DNA of 64,000 nucleotides from Micromonospora rhizosphaerae (GCF_900091465.1 NZ_FMHV01000002.1:4898001-4962000); one strand, 5' to 3'. Shown: positions 52,643-61,742, numbered from the stretch's first letter. A program made the numbers and translations. The notes: generated by a model from the letters alone, not told the origin.

Positions 52643-53941
52643 TCAGTTCACCCGGATCCGCACCACGTCGAACGCGGGGGTCTGGTTGGCCCGCTCCATC
52701 ATCGGGATCCGGTGCGAGCCGTCACCGGCCCAGACCGCGCACTGGGCGAGACCCGACTGCGGCAGGCCCGGAATCTGAATGATCACGTCGTCCGGCTGGG
52801 CGCCGCCCCGACCGTCCTCGGTGGCCACGAAGAACGCCGGCACGTCCTGGGGCGCCGGTGGCTGCCGGGTGCTGTTCAGCATTCGGCAGGCGGTGTGGAA
52901 GTGGCCCCGCACCAGCCCCTGGTCGTTGAGCAGCGAACTCTCCAGGTAGTAGCCGCCCTGACCCGCCGCGAGGAAGCGGTCCCGGACCAGGTTCTGGGTG
53001 GTCACCCGCAGATTGAAGGGCTGGTTGCGCCGGACCTGGTTCGGGAACTGTGTGATCAGCAGCGACGGATTGTTCGCCGCCGCGCCGACCTCACCGAATG
53101 CGGTGCTCACACAGCGGTCACCGGCCTGGAAACCGTCATGCGGCTGCAGTTTGCTGTTGCCGCAGTCCTTGGCCAGCACACCCAGCCCGTTGCCGTTGTT
53201 CCCACCGTTGTTGCCGCCGTTGTTGTTCCCGCCATTGTCGTTGCCACCGGCGTTCTGGCCGCCATTGTCGCTGCCGCCCGTGTTCTGACCACCGTTGTCG
53301 CCGGTGTCGTTTCCGCCGGCATTCTGACCCGCGTCGGCGAGGGCGCACTGGGCGAGCTGGTCGAGGCCCTCCGGCCGCTGCGCCGCCCGGCCGATGGCGG
53401 TCGCGATCCGGTTCAACGTCGCGGTCCGCTCGTCGGCCAAGGGCCGCAGGACGACGTTGTTGATGAAGTCCTGGTCGTTGCGGCTGCCGTCGGCGGCGAG
53501 CCGTCGGTTCGCCTCGGCGATCTGCGCGTCCAGCAGCGCAAGGTTGCGGTCCACCTCGGCGCGGGCCTGGTCAGGGATCTGGGGGAGCCTGGCCTTGACG
53601 TCCGGGCAGGCCACGGTGGGGGCACCGGCGGCGGCGCCACCGGCCTTGACCGACTGGCACTCGGCGACCGACATCTGCCCGTCGCCCCAGTGGTTTCGCA
53701 CCCAGCGGCCGTTCTGCCAGGTCCGGGTGGTGCTGCCCCGCCCGCTCGGTGCGGTCGCGCCGGGACTGGGGGCGACGCACGACGCCGCGACGGTGCGGCT
53801 GTCCGTCCGCCGGTCCTGGGCGGACGAAATCTGGGTCACGGCGACGATTGCGCCGAAGACCGCGAGCGTGCCGACAACGGCCAGCAGTCGCTTGCTCCGC
53901 GCGTTACCGGATGACCGGCGCGCCCCTCTGGACCTGCGCAT
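52643..53941 (-). CDS. Exported protein with Gly/Asn-rich repeat
   Basis: A 432-residue protein with a basic N-terminus and one membrane segment or signal (LLAVVGTLAVFGAIVAVTQI). It then has an unassigned domain with conserved cysteines, a low-complexity Gly/Asn repeat (units such as GGNDNGGNNNGG, residues about 205-250), and a C-terminal domain (SLLITQFPNQVRRNQPFNLRVTTQNLVRDRF). Homologues are common in actinobacteria without known function. The repeat may be variable between strains. Confidence 0.75.
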   Translation of the reverse strand: MRRSRGARRSSGNARSKRLLAVVGTLAVFGAIVAVTQISSAQDRRTDSRTVAASCVAPSPGATAPSGRGSTTRTWQNGRWVRNHWGDGQMSVAECQSVKAGGAAAGAPTVACPDVKARLPQIPDQARAEVDRNLALLDAQIAEANRRLAADGSRNDQDFINNVVLRPLADERTATLNRIATAIGRAAQRPEGLDQLAQCALADAGQNAGGNDTGDNGGQNTGGSDNGGQNAGGNDNGGNNNGGNNGGNNGNGLGVLAKDCGNSKLQPHDGFQAGDRCVSTAFGEVGAAANNPSLLITQFPNQVRRNQPFNLRVTTQNLVRDRFLAAGQGGYYLESSLLNDQGLVRGHFHTACRMLNSTRQPPAPQDVPAFFVATEDGRGGAQPDDVIIQIPGLPQSGLAQCAVWAGDGSHRIPMMERANQTPAFDVVRIRVN

Positions 53942-54228
53942 CGAATTGCTCTCCTTCTCGATCCGGTAGTTGGCCCGTGATCCCGGCGGACCGACGGAAC
54001 TTCGGGGTGAGGATCACTGCGACGCGTCGATGAGCGACGATGCCTTTCCGCTCCGTCTCCCGCGCTCGCCGGCGCGCCTCGGGAAGATCTGCGTCCATTC
54101 CCGGTGGAGTACGGAGCGGCGACGGTGCTGGTTCAACGCCGGATCGGGGAATTCGAGAAGGAGATGCTCAACCGGCACAGGGGGGAGGCCGGCCATTTCG
54201 GCCCGGAGCGGTTCCTCGACGGGCGCGG

Positions 54229-55122
54229 TCAGTCGGCGCAGAGGTGGTCGAACGCGAAGCCGCCGTCCAACTCGTCGCGGCGGCCGGCCAGCAGCCGGAG
54301 GTCCCGGCGCAGCTGGTCCCGGTCCACCAGCAGCGGCTCGGCGGCGTCGAGGTCGCGCAGCCGCTCCCCGACCGCCAGCGCGGCCAGGTCCTCGGCGAGC
54401 CGGGCCGGGTCGACCCCGCACGAGAACCGCTGGTCCCAGAGCTGGACCCGCTCGAGGAGGCACCGTCCGGGCCGCACCTCGACCCAGCTCCACCCCTCGG
54501 CGGGGCTGTTCTTCCAGCGCACGTGCAGGCCCCGGATGATGGGATCCGCGAGCTGCCGGTTCACGTACGCCTCGACGGCGGCGGCCCGGGCCAGGGCACC
54601 GAGGTCGTTGACGTGGCCGCTGCGCCCATCCGGCAGCCGGCCGATGATGTCGCGGAACCCGACCGTCGGCTGCTCACCAGAGTCGGGCTCGGGGCTGGCG
54701 GCGTCCGCGTAGCCGCGCGCATCGATGACGTACTCGACGATGCGGCGGCCGTGGTCGGCGCCGCGCAGGGTCGGCGACTCGATCCGCAGCACCTCCAGGC
54801 CGACCGCCGCGCAGACCGCGTTCTTCATCCGCTCGGCGCGCTGCTCCGGCGAGCCGGCGGCCGGCGGCGGGGCGATCTCCACGGCGAACACGGGCCGGCC
54901 GCTGTCGGCGGCGCAGACCACTTGGTCGAAACCCTCCCGGATCGCGGAGCTCCACTGGTGGCCGGTGATGCCCGGCGGACGCCCCTGCACCAGCTCGCTG
55001 AGCCGCCGCGACGCGTACACGACCTGACCGGCCCGGGTGAGCAGCGGCGTGCCCCCGGCCGTGATCGGACGCAGCCAGGTGCCGTCCTCGCTACCGGTGC
55101 CCGTCATCCTCGCCAGATCCAT
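54229..55122 (-). CDS. DUF2726-like protein
   Basis: A 297-residue soluble protein. LLTRAGQVVYASRRLSELVQGRP, then FDQVVCAADSGRPVFAVEI and RMKNAVCAAVGLEVLRIES resemble the DUF2726 domain, a restriction-endonuclease-like fold. The usual D-x-E-x-K catalytic residues are not clearly intact, so nuclease activity is doubtful. The C-terminal part is helical and unassigned. ATG 55122 is used; ATG 55107 is possible. Confidence 0.6.
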   Translation of the reverse strand: MDLARMTGTGSEDGTWLRPITAGGTPLLTRAGQVVYASRRLSELVQGRPPGITGHQWSSAIREGFDQVVCAADSGRPVFAVEIAPPPAAGSPEQRAERMKNAVCAAVGLEVLRIESPTLRGADHGRRIVEYVIDARGYADAASPEPDSGEQPTVGFRDIIGRLPDGRSGHVNDLGALARAAAVEAYVNRQLADPIIRGLHVRWKNSPAEGWSWVEVRPGRCLLERVQLWDQRFSCGVDPARLAEDLAALAVGERLRDLDAAEPLLVDRDQLRRDLRLLAGRRDELDGGFAFDHLCAD

Positions 55123-55311
55123 CCGTTGATCGGTCGACCCGTCGAGTCTAGGGCGTCGATCATGGTGGGCGACCCGTCGGTGCGGTCCGTGGCCGCCACC
55201 GAGGGAGCCCGCGGGACGTTCGAGCCGAACCTTGCCACGTTATAGGCGACTGACCAGGGCGAGAGCGGGTACGCCGGGGTCATCAGCCGGCCGGCACCAG
55301 CGGAGGTGGGC

Positions 55312-55500
55312 ATGACGCGGCAGCAGTTCGGGTTCCTCGCCGGGTTCCTCCTGGTCGCGGTCTGGGCGCTCGGCGGTGCCGGCGCGGCGGCGGCCGCCAC
55401 CCTGGCCGGCCTGGTCGGCTGGCTGCTGGTCCGGGTCCTCGACGGCGAGGTGACCACGGCCGGGCTCGCCGACCGGGCGGCCCCGACCCGACGACGCTGA
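55312..55500 (+). CDS. Small membrane protein
   Basis: A 62-residue protein with two hydrophobic segments separated by a short turn. GGAGG lies 5 bases before the ATG at 55312. It is followed after 13 bases by the Asp23 gene, so it is probably the first gene of that operon. No family is recognised, but small membrane proteins in this position are usual in actinobacterial Asp23 operons. Confidence 0.7.
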   Translation: MTRQQFGFLAGFLLVAVWALGGAGAAAAATLAGLVGWLLVRVLDGEVTTAGLADRAAPTRRR

Positions 55501-55513
55501 CCGGGGCGCCCGA

Positions 55514-55849
55514 GTGACCGGCACCCTGCCCCGTCGCGGCCGCACCGCGCACGCGCACGCCGACGCGGCGCCGGGCCGGACCGAGGACCGCGCCTGCCGG
55601 CTCGCGGAGGACGCGACGCGACACATTCCGGGCGTCTACGCCCCGGCCGCGGTGACCGTCCGCGCCGACGGGCAGGCGGCCCGCGTCTACCTCGACCTCC
55701 TGGTGGGCTACGGCGAGCACCTGCCGACGATCACCGAGGCGGTGCGCCGCCGGGTCGCCGCCCGGATCGAGGCGCACACCGGCCTGCCCGTGCAGGGGGT
55801 CACCATCACGGTGGTGGACGTGGTCCTCCCCGGCGAGGAGCCCGGCTGA
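55514..55849 (+). CDS. Asp23/Gls24 family envelope stress protein
   Basis: A 111-residue Asp23/Gls24 protein. The domain covers most of the length (RLAEDATRHIPGVYAPAAVTVRADGQAARVYLDLLVGYGEHLPTITEAVRRRVAARIEAHTGLPVQGVTITVVDVV). The family binds a membrane anchor (AmaP) and is linked to cell-envelope stress. The GTG start at 55514 leaves a short basic N-terminus. Neighbours are membrane proteins in the same operon. Confidence 0.88.
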   Translation: MTGTLPRRGRTAHAHADAAPGRTEDRACRLAEDATRHIPGVYAPAAVTVRADGQAARVYLDLLVGYGEHLPTITEAVRRRVAARIEAHTGLPVQGVTITVVDVVLPGEEPG

Positions 55850-55850
55850 C

Positions 55851-56369
55851 ATGCGAACGGCCAACCGGGTGGCCACCCTGCTGCTCGCCGTCGCCCTGCT
55901 CGCCGGCGGGCTGCTCGTCGCGGTCGAGGCGCTGCTCGCGGCGGTGGGCAGCCCGGGGCTGCTGCTCCCCCGCTGGTACGCCACCCTGACCGGCACCCGC
56001 TGGCAGGACGGTTCGGTCCGCGCGGTGGCGGCCGGGGTGACCCTGCTCGGCCTGGTGATCCTCGCCGCTGAGCTGCGCCGGTGGCGTCCGACGCGGCTAC
56101 GGCTGACCGAGGACGACGGCTGGCACCTGCACCGGCGCTCGGTGGAGCGGCGGCTGGCCCGTGCGGCCCGGTCGGTGCCCAGCGTACGACGGGCCCGGGT
56201 CCGGATCCGCCGACGCGGCGACGCCTGGCGACCCCGGGTCACCGCCACCGGCGACCCGGCGGCCGTCTCCGACGTGGAGTTCGCCGTACACCGGGAGCTG
56301 GACCGGCTGGCGGCGCCCTCGCGCGGCCGGATCGAGGTCCGGCTCATCCCCGCCCGGCGGACGACATGA
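55851..56369 (+). CDS. DUF6286-like membrane protein
   Basis: A 172-residue protein with two N-terminal membrane segments (about 8-28 and 61-80) and a cytoplasmic basic domain with Asp23-partner-like features (RRSVERRLARAARSVPSVRRARVRIRRRG). It resembles DUF6286 proteins that accompany Asp23 genes. Its start lies 1 base after the Asp23 stop, and its stop overlaps the next start (ATGA). Confidence 0.8.
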   Translation: MRTANRVATLLLAVALLAGGLLVAVEALLAAVGSPGLLLPRWYATLTGTRWQDGSVRAVAAGVTLLGLVILAAELRRWRPTRLRLTEDDGWHLHRRSVERRLARAARSVPSVRRARVRIRRRGDAWRPRVTATGDPAAVSDVEFAVHRELDRLAAPSRGRIEVRLIPARRTT

Positions 56370-56917
56370 GCAACGCCGCGCATCGGCTGCTGTGGACGGT
56401 GATCGCCCTGCTGCTGACCGCCCTGGGCGGGACCGGGCTGGCCGTGAGCCTGGACTGGCTGCCCGGCGCCGGCGCACCGCTGCTCGGCACCGGCCTGCTG
56501 CACTGGTGGCGGGCGGGCGCGCCGTGGAGCGTCCTCGCCGTGGCGGTCGGCGGGGCGCTGCTCGCCCTGCTAGGGCAGCGGCTGATCGCCCGGGAGCTGC
56601 GGGTGCCGGGCCGGGTGGCCGGGACCCTGGTGCACCCGGGCAATGGCGCCGGTCGGACCCGGGTGGCCAGCGGACTGCTGACCGGCGCGCTGGAGCGGGA
56701 TCTGCTGCGGGAGCCGGGGGTGCGCCGGGCGCGGGTGGTGCTCACCGGCGCGGTGGCCCGGCCGGACGTCTGGATCGAGGTGCACCTCGACCCGCGCACC
56801 GGCACCGCCGCCGTCCGCGAACACGTGGACGCCGCGGTCCGCCGGTTCGCGGCGACCGTCGGCTGCCGGCCGGCGCACCTGGACGTGACCGCCCGGGTGG
56901 ACCAGGCCCGGCCCTGA
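56366..56917 (+). CDS. AmaP-like alkaline shock membrane anchor
   Basis: A 183-residue protein with two membrane segments and a cytoplasmic domain (GLLTGALERDLLREPGVRRARVVLTGAVARPDVWIEVHLD) like AmaP, the membrane anchor of Asp23. The ATG at 56366 overlaps the upstream stop (ATGA). With the three upstream genes it makes a four-gene envelope-stress operon. Confidence 0.8.
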   Translation: MSNAAHRLLWTVIALLLTALGGTGLAVSLDWLPGAGAPLLGTGLLHWWRAGAPWSVLAVAVGGALLALLGQRLIARELRVPGRVAGTLVHPGNGAGRTRVASGLLTGALERDLLREPGVRRARVVLTGAVARPDVWIEVHLDPRTGTAAVREHVDAAVRRFAATVGCRPAHLDVTARVDQARP

Positions 56918-57038
56918 CCAGCCGGACAGGGCCGGACGACCACGTGGCGAGCGGCTTTGCGGGCGCCCGCGGCCCCGCTCGCGATCCCCACCGACGTGCG
57001 GCATGATCGGTCCGGCCGGGCGGCGGAAGGGGACGGGC

Positions 57039-57764
57039 GTGCGAGTGGTGTCCCTGGTGCCGTCGCTGACCGAGGCGGTGGCGCTGACCCGGCCCGAGGT
57101 GCTGGTCGGGGCCACCGACTGGTGCACCCACCCGGAGGGGCTGGACGTCGCCCGGGTGGGCGGCAGCAAGTACCCGGACCTGGACGGGGTGCTCGCGCTC
57201 CGACCCGACCTGGTCCTGCTCAACCAGGAGGAGAACCGCCGCGAAGACGCCGAGGCGCTGGTCGCCGCCGGGGTGCCGGTACGGGTCACCTTTCCGCGTA
57301 CCGTGCCGGAAGCGCTGACCGAGCTCGGCGAGCTGGTCACCGCGCTCGGCGCGACGACCGAGCCGGACTGGCTCGTGGCGGCCCGCCGGGCCTGGGCCGC
57401 CCTGGCCGAGCCCACAACGTCGCGGCGGGCGGTGGTCCCGGTCTGGCGCCGGCCCTGGGTGGTGCTCGGCGGGGAGACCTTCGCCGGTGACGTGCTGCGC
57501 CGGCTCGGCGTGGCCAACCTGTACGCCGACCACGCCGAGCGCTACCCCCGCCCCGACCTGGACGAGCTGCGCGGCCGCGGGCCCGAGCTGGTGGTGCTGC
57601 CGGACGAGCCGTACCGGTTCACCGCCGACGACGGGCCGGAGGTCTTCCCCGGCGTCCCGTGCGCGCTGGTCTCCGGCCGGCACCTGACCTGGTACGGCCC
57701 CTGTCTCGCGGAGGCCCCCGCGGTGCTCGCCGCCCAGCTCGCCCACCCACTCCGAGCTGCCTGA
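57039..57764 (+). CDS. BtuF-like helical backbone metal receptor
   Basis: A 241-residue protein of the periplasmic cobalamin/iron-siderophore binding fold (VRVVSLVPSLTEAVALTRPEVLVGATDWCTHPEGLDVARVGG, GVLALRPDLVLLNQEENRREDAEAL). It lacks a signal peptide and lipobox, so it is probably cytoplasmic. No ABC transporter gene is adjacent. The GTG at 57039 has GGAAGGGG upstream. The Cys-His and acidic residues at the cleft suggest a metal or corrinoid ligand, but this is unproven. Confidence 0.85.
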   Translation: MRVVSLVPSLTEAVALTRPEVLVGATDWCTHPEGLDVARVGGSKYPDLDGVLALRPDLVLLNQEENRREDAEALVAAGVPVRVTFPRTVPEALTELGELVTALGATTEPDWLVAARRAWAALAEPTTSRRAVVPVWRRPWVVLGGETFAGDVLRRLGVANLYADHAERYPRPDLDELRGRGPELVVLPDEPYRFTADDGPEVFPGVPCALVSGRHLTWYGPCLAEAPAVLAAQLAHPLRAA

Positions 57765-57786
57765 ACGGGGCGAGGGGAGGTGGCGC

Positions 57787-58485
57787 TCAGGCCACCGGCG
57801 TGACCTGTCCCGGATCCAGCTCGACCAGGGTGGTGTCGTCCACGTCGTACCCGATCGCGTTGTGGACCTGGATCACGCCGCTGACCTGGCCGGCGAGGCG
57901 GCCGGCGAGTTCGACGGCGGTCCGCCGGTCCAGCCGGCCGTCCAGCGTGACCTCGCCGTCGCGGACCTGCACGGTGACCAGGCCGTCCCGCACAGCGAGC
58001 ACCCGGCGCAGCACCTCCTGCACCACGTCCTCGCGGATCTCCGCGTCGGTGCGCAGGTGCACCCGGAGCAGATCGCTGCGGGTGACGATGCCGACCAGCC
58101 GACCGAGGTCGTCCAGCACCGGCAGCCGCTTGACCGCCTCACGGTCCATCAGCCGGGCCGCCGCCGGCAGGGACGCCTCCGAGTACGTCGTCACCGCGGG
58201 CCTGGTCATCAGATCTCTGGCGACCAGCGCGCCGGCCTTCTCCCGCGCGGTACGCCGACGCCGCCCCTCGAAGATCCGCCGCTCGTCCGGGTGACCGGCC
58301 CGCTCGATCTTGTGGAGCAGATCCGCCTCGGAAACCACACCCAGCACCCGACGGAAGTCGTCCACCACCGGCACGGCGCTGATGCCCCGCCGGACCAGCA
58401 CGTCGACGATCCGGCGGTACGGGGTTTCCTCCCCCACCGTCGCGACGTCCCTGGTCATCACGTCGCCCACCTGCCACGTCCTCAT
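57787..58485 (-). CDS. CBS-pair and BON domain protein
   Basis: A 232-residue protein with two CBS domains (VGDVMTRDVATVGEETPYRRIVDVLVRRG and RDLMTRPAVTTYSEASLPAAARLMDRE) followed by a BON domain (VLAVRDGLVTVQVRDGEVTLDGRLDRRTAVELAGRLAGQVSGVIQVHNAI). CBS pairs usually bind adenine nucleotides; BON domains bind lipid. GGAGG lies upstream of the ATG at 58485. Such proteins are stress-induced in many actinobacteria. Confidence 0.9.
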   Translation of the reverse strand: MRTWQVGDVMTRDVATVGEETPYRRIVDVLVRRGISAVPVVDDFRRVLGVVSEADLLHKIERAGHPDERRIFEGRRRRTAREKAGALVARDLMTRPAVTTYSEASLPAAARLMDREAVKRLPVLDDLGRLVGIVTRSDLLRVHLRTDAEIREDVVQEVLRRVLAVRDGLVTVQVRDGEVTLDGRLDRRTAVELAGRLAGQVSGVIQVHNAIGYDVDDTTLVELDPGQVTPVA

Positions 58486-58711
58486 CACGACCTCCTCGGC
58501 GGTTGTTCCACTGGCGACGGTATGGCCGCACCGGCGCCCCTGGTCAGGGGCGGTCGACCGGCCCGGAAAGGCCGACCGGACCGGGATGGAAGAGGTCCAA
58601 GGTCCCGGGCAGGAGCGGCCCGGTCGGCCCTGCCCGGGCCGCCGCCGCAGAGATGGAATGGAGTTGCCATCGGAAAGCGCGGTGCGAGGCAGAAGAAGGG
58701 ACGTGGAGACC

Positions 58712-59278
58712 ATGACCGCGACAATCGAGCGGATCACCGCCAACACCAGGGCTCCGGCGGCCGAGACCACCCGGGACGTCGAGACCGTCCGTCAGCGGGC
58801 CGCCCGGTACGTCTTCGCCGGACTGCGGATCGCCCTGGGCTGGATCTTCCTCTGGGCCTTCCTGGACAAGATGTTCGGCCTCGGACACGCCACCCCGGCG
58901 AAGAACGCCTGGATCAACGGCGGCAGCCCCACCAAGGGCTTCCTCGCCTTCGGCGCCACCGGCCCGTTCAAGGGGCTCTACAACGGGATCGCCGGCGCGG
59001 CCTGGGCGGACTGGCTGTTCATGATCGGCCTCGCGGCCATCGGCCTGGCACTGGTCCTCGGCATCGGGATGCGGGTCGCCGCGGTCGCCGGCGGGATCCT
59101 GATGGTCATGATGTGGACGGCCGTGCTCCCCCCCGAGAACAACCCGTTCATGGACGACCACCTGATCTACGCGGGTCTGCTGGCCGGCCTGGCCCTGGTC
59201 GGCGCCGGTGACACCCTCGGACTCGGCCGGGCCTGGGCGAGGCTCCCCATCGTCCAGCGGCTCCCCTGGCTGACGTGA
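58712..59278 (+). CDS. DoxX family membrane protein
   Basis: A 188-residue DoxX-like protein with four membrane segments (RIALGWIFLWAFLDKMFGL; WLFMIGLAAIGLALVLGIGMRVAAVAG; and others). A soluble N-terminal 30 residues precede them. I used the ATG at 58712; a GTG three codons upstream, close to AGAAGGG, is possible. The function of this family is not clear; some members act in thiosulphate or redox chemistry. Confidence 0.85.
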   Translation: MTATIERITANTRAPAAETTRDVETVRQRAARYVFAGLRIALGWIFLWAFLDKMFGLGHATPAKNAWINGGSPTKGFLAFGATGPFKGLYNGIAGAAWADWLFMIGLAAIGLALVLGIGMRVAAVAGGILMVMMWTAVLPPENNPFMDDHLIYAGLLAGLALVGAGDTLGLGRAWARLPIVQRLPWLT

Positions 59279-59300
59279 ACCATCAGGCACTACCCACAGG

Positions 59301-59327
59301 GCGGGCGTCACCGGCGGTGACGCCCGC
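59301..59327. terminator. Hairpin terminator after the DoxX gene
   Basis: Perfect 12-bp stem GCGGGCGTCACC/GGTGACGCCCGC with a 3-base loop, 22 bases after the stop and followed by CGTTTCG. Confidence 0.7.
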
Positions 59328-59452
59328 CGTTTCGTACGCCCACCGGTCCCCGCCGCTGCCCGGCTGCGGGGACCGCCGCGCATCGGCCGGTCGCGATCGG
59401 GCAGGATCGGCAGAGACCGGATGAATCACCCACCGAGGTAGGAGACCTTCGC

Positions 59453-59821
59453 ATGGACAAGCCCGAAGTAGGCCCGATCGAGGGTGCCCCGCCCGCCGAT
59501 CTCGTCATCGAGGACATCACCGTCGGCGAGGGCCCGGAGGCCCAGCCGGGTCAGGTGGCCAGGGTGCACTACGTCGGGGTGGCCCACTCGACCGGGCGCG
59601 AGTTCGACGCGTCGTGGAACCGCGGTGAGCCCTTCGAGTTCCCGCTCGGCGGCGGCCAGGTCATCGCCGGCTGGGATCGGGGTGTGGTCGGCATGAAGGT
59701 CGGCGGCCGTCGCCGGCTGACCATCCCGCCGCACCTGGGTTACGGCGACCGGGGCGCCGGCGGCGTCATCAAGCCGGGCGAGACGCTGGTCTTCGTGGTC
59801 GACCTGCTCGGCGTCCGCTGA
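59453..59821 (+). CDS. FKBP-type peptidyl-prolyl isomerase
   Basis: A 122-residue single-domain FKBP. Typical motifs are ITVGEGPEAQPGQVARVHYVG, GREFDASWNRGEPFEFPLGGGQVIAGWDRGVVGMKVGGRRRLTIPPHLGYG and VFVVDLL. Active-site aromatic and hydrophobic residues are preserved. No signal peptide, so cytoplasmic; it catalyses prolyl cis-trans isomerisation. ATG 59453 is preceded by an AGGAG region. Confidence 0.94.
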   Translation: MDKPEVGPIEGAPPADLVIEDITVGEGPEAQPGQVARVHYVGVAHSTGREFDASWNRGEPFEFPLGGGQVIAGWDRGVVGMKVGGRRRLTIPPHLGYGDRGAGGVIKPGETLVFVVDLLGVR

Positions 59822-59834
59822 TCCGCCACCCGTA

Positions 59835-59874
59835 CCGCAGGGTGCCGTCGGCATCCCCGCCGGCGGCCCTGCGG
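59835..59874. terminator. Hairpin between the FKBP and STAS genes
   Basis: Stem CCGCAGGG/CCCTGCGG with further internal pairing, between two converging genes; probably a bidirectional terminator. Confidence 0.5.
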
Positions 59875-59894
59875 TCTGCCGGGCCCGCCGCCGA

Positions 59895-60260
59895 TCAGAC
59901 TCCCACCAGCTCTCCCAACCCCGGCGCACCGGCGGTCGTCGATTCCCGGATCGGCATCACCCGGTGCAGGCCGGTGGCGCGCAGCACGCGGGCCACCACC
60001 GGATCCGGGTCGACCAGCACCAGCTCGCCGCCGCGGGCCCGGATCCACAGGTGGGCCGCGACCAGCGCGCGCACCGCAGCGGCGGAGAACACCCGGACGC
60101 CGGCCAGATCCAGCCGCAGCACCGGCCGCGCCGGGGCCGCCCAGAGCGCGGCCCGGAACGCCCCGACCGTGGCGATGTCGATCTCACCGACCGCTCGGAC
60201 GTCCACCACGTGGTCGCCGACGCTGGTCTCGGCGTGGAACCGGTCGCTGCGCTGTCCCAT
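59895..60260 (-). CDS. STAS-domain anti-sigma factor antagonist
   Basis: A 121-residue STAS protein (HAETSVGDHVVDVRAVGEIDIATVGAFRAALWAAPARPVLRLDLAGVRVFSAAAVRALVAAH). It resembles SpoIIAA-type antagonists, where a Ser near LAGVRVFSAAAV would be phosphorylated by an anti-sigma kinase. The kinase and sigma partners are not in the window. ATG 60260 was chosen; the longer open frame has no supporting sequence. Confidence 0.88.
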   Translation of the reverse strand: MGQRSDRFHAETSVGDHVVDVRAVGEIDIATVGAFRAALWAAPARPVLRLDLAGVRVFSAAAVRALVAAHLWIRARGGELVLVDPDPVVARVLRATGLHRVMPIRESTTAGAPGLGELVGV

Positions 60261-60420
60261 GTCGAGCAACCTATCCGGCGGGACCGACAGTTCCGCCCGA
60301 CCGAGACACCGGATCCGGGTACGTCCCGGGTCCGACCCGGAGGAACTCGGGGTCCGACCCTGGACGCGGCCGGTCGGCCACCCGGCAGGGCGAGGCCGAT
60401 CCGCCACGCCGCAGACGCGG

Positions 60421-60448
60421 CCGGTCCGCCACCTCGGTGGCGGACCGG
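60421..60448. terminator. Perfect hairpin terminator after the L,D-transpeptidase gene
   Basis: A 13-bp perfect stem (CCGGTCCGCCACC and its complement) with a 2-base loop, 22 bases beyond the transpeptidase stop on the minus strand. Confidence 0.7.
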
Positions 60449-60470
60449 CCGTCCGTGATCGTTCCTCCCG

Positions 60471-61742
60471 TCAGCCGCCGGCCGAGGGGGCGGGTGCGGC
60501 CGGTGCGGGCGACCCGCCGCCGGCCACCGCACCCGGGTGCGGCGTGGCGCTGTGGGTGGGCGCGAGCCCGGCCGGGACCGGCAGCGCGCTCCCCTTGGCG
60601 AACTCGTCCCAGCTGACGTTCCAGGCGGTGAAGCCGTTGCCCTGGTCCAACTTCACCTCGGTGCCCTTGACGGTCACCAGGTCGCCGACCTGCGTGATCC
60701 CCATCAGCCAGTGCGCCGCCGCGGCAGAGACGTTGGTGCAGCCGTGCGAGACGTTGATGTTGCCCTGGTCCCCCTCCGACCACGGCGCGGAGTGGATGAA
60801 CTCGCCGCCCCAGGTCAGTCGCTGCGCGTCGTCCACGTCGACCACGTAGCCCCCGTTCGGGTCGCCACGGGTGTCGAAGGTGGTCCGGTCGAACTTCTCC
60901 ATGATCACCATCTTGCCGCTGGAGGTCGGGGTGCTCGACTTGCCGAGGCTCACCGGGATCTTGCGGAGCAGCTTGCCGTCCTGGTAGACCGACATCTGCT
61001 TGGTGCCGTTGTCGATCTCGAGGGAGACCTGCCGGCCGATCTTCGAGGTCGCGGTGCGGTCAGCGTCGCCGATGGCGTTCTTGCCGATCGGCAGCCCCTG
61101 CAGGGCGCTCCGTACGCTGATCTTCGTGTCGGGCTTCCAGAAGTCGGGCGCCCGGTATTCGACCTGCTTGCCGTCCTTCACCCACGACCAGGTGCCCGGC
61201 TGCGGCGGGTCGGTCTTCACGAACAGTCGCCGTTGCACGTCCGCCCGGGCCTCTTTGGGAATTGGCGGATCGAAGGCGACGGTCACCGGCAGAGCCGTCC
61301 CGTACGTCTGTTTACTGGTGAAATAGAGCTCGCTGGTGATGGCCGGCTTGGTCGATTTCGCCGCCGTGGTGAACGTCGTCTTCTGCGTGGTGGTCCGTCC
61401 CTTGTCGCCGGTCGCGGTCACCTCCGCCGTGTACGTCTTCGAGTTCTTCAATGGTTTGGCCGGCACCCAACCGGACCCGTCCTCCCTCGGTTCGGCCGCG
61501 ACCGGCGCGCCCTTGTCGTCGGTGAGCCGCACCGCGGTGATCTTCCCACCCTTGACGGTGGCGCCCACCTCCGCGCTGATCGGCACGTCGCGGGACTTGT
61601 CACCCGGCGTCACGGTCAGCGACGGGCCGACAGCCTTCTTGCCGTGCACTCCCGGCTTCTGGTCGGCGGTGCATCCGCCGAGGACCAGCGGTGTGGCTGC
61701 GATGGTTACCGCGATTAGCGTGAATCGCCGCCGCACATACAT
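60471..61742 (-). CDS. L,D-transpeptidase (LdtMt2-like lipoprotein)
   Basis: A 423-residue lipoprotein (LVLGGC lipobox near residue 24). Two immunoglobulin-like domains (about residues 40-250) precede a YkuD catalytic domain with HGCTNVS, the active-site Cys motif (Ser-His-Gly-Cys). It cross-links peptidoglycan through 3-3 bonds using tetrapeptide donors, which D,D-carboxypeptidases such as those at 11.3-22.7 kb would supply. A Ser/Pro/Ala tail follows. The ATG at 61742 fits. Confidence 0.93.
   Translation of the reverse strand: MYVRRRFTLIAVTIAATPLVLGGCTADQKPGVHGKKAVGPSLTVTPGDKSRDVPISAEVGATVKGGKITAVRLTDDKGAPVAAEPREDGSGWVPAKPLKNSKTYTAEVTATGDKGRTTTQKTTFTTAAKSTKPAITSELYFTSKQTYGTALPVTVAFDPPIPKEARADVQRRLFVKTDPPQPGTWSWVKDGKQVEYRAPDFWKPDTKISVRSALQGLPIGKNAIGDADRTATSKIGRQVSLEIDNGTKQMSVYQDGKLLRKIPVSLGKSSTPTSSGKMVIMEKFDRTTFDTRGDPNGGYVVDVDDAQRLTWGGEFIHSAPWSEGDQGNINVSHGCTNVSAAAAHWLMGITQVGDLVTVKGTEVKLDQGNGFTAWNVSWDEFAKGSALPVPAGLAPTHSATPHPGAVAGGGSPAPAAPAPSAGG

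Noticed and set aside
57039..57764. Cobalamin ABC importer suggested by the BtuF-like protein
   Set aside because: No signal peptide and no permease or ATPase genes nearby.
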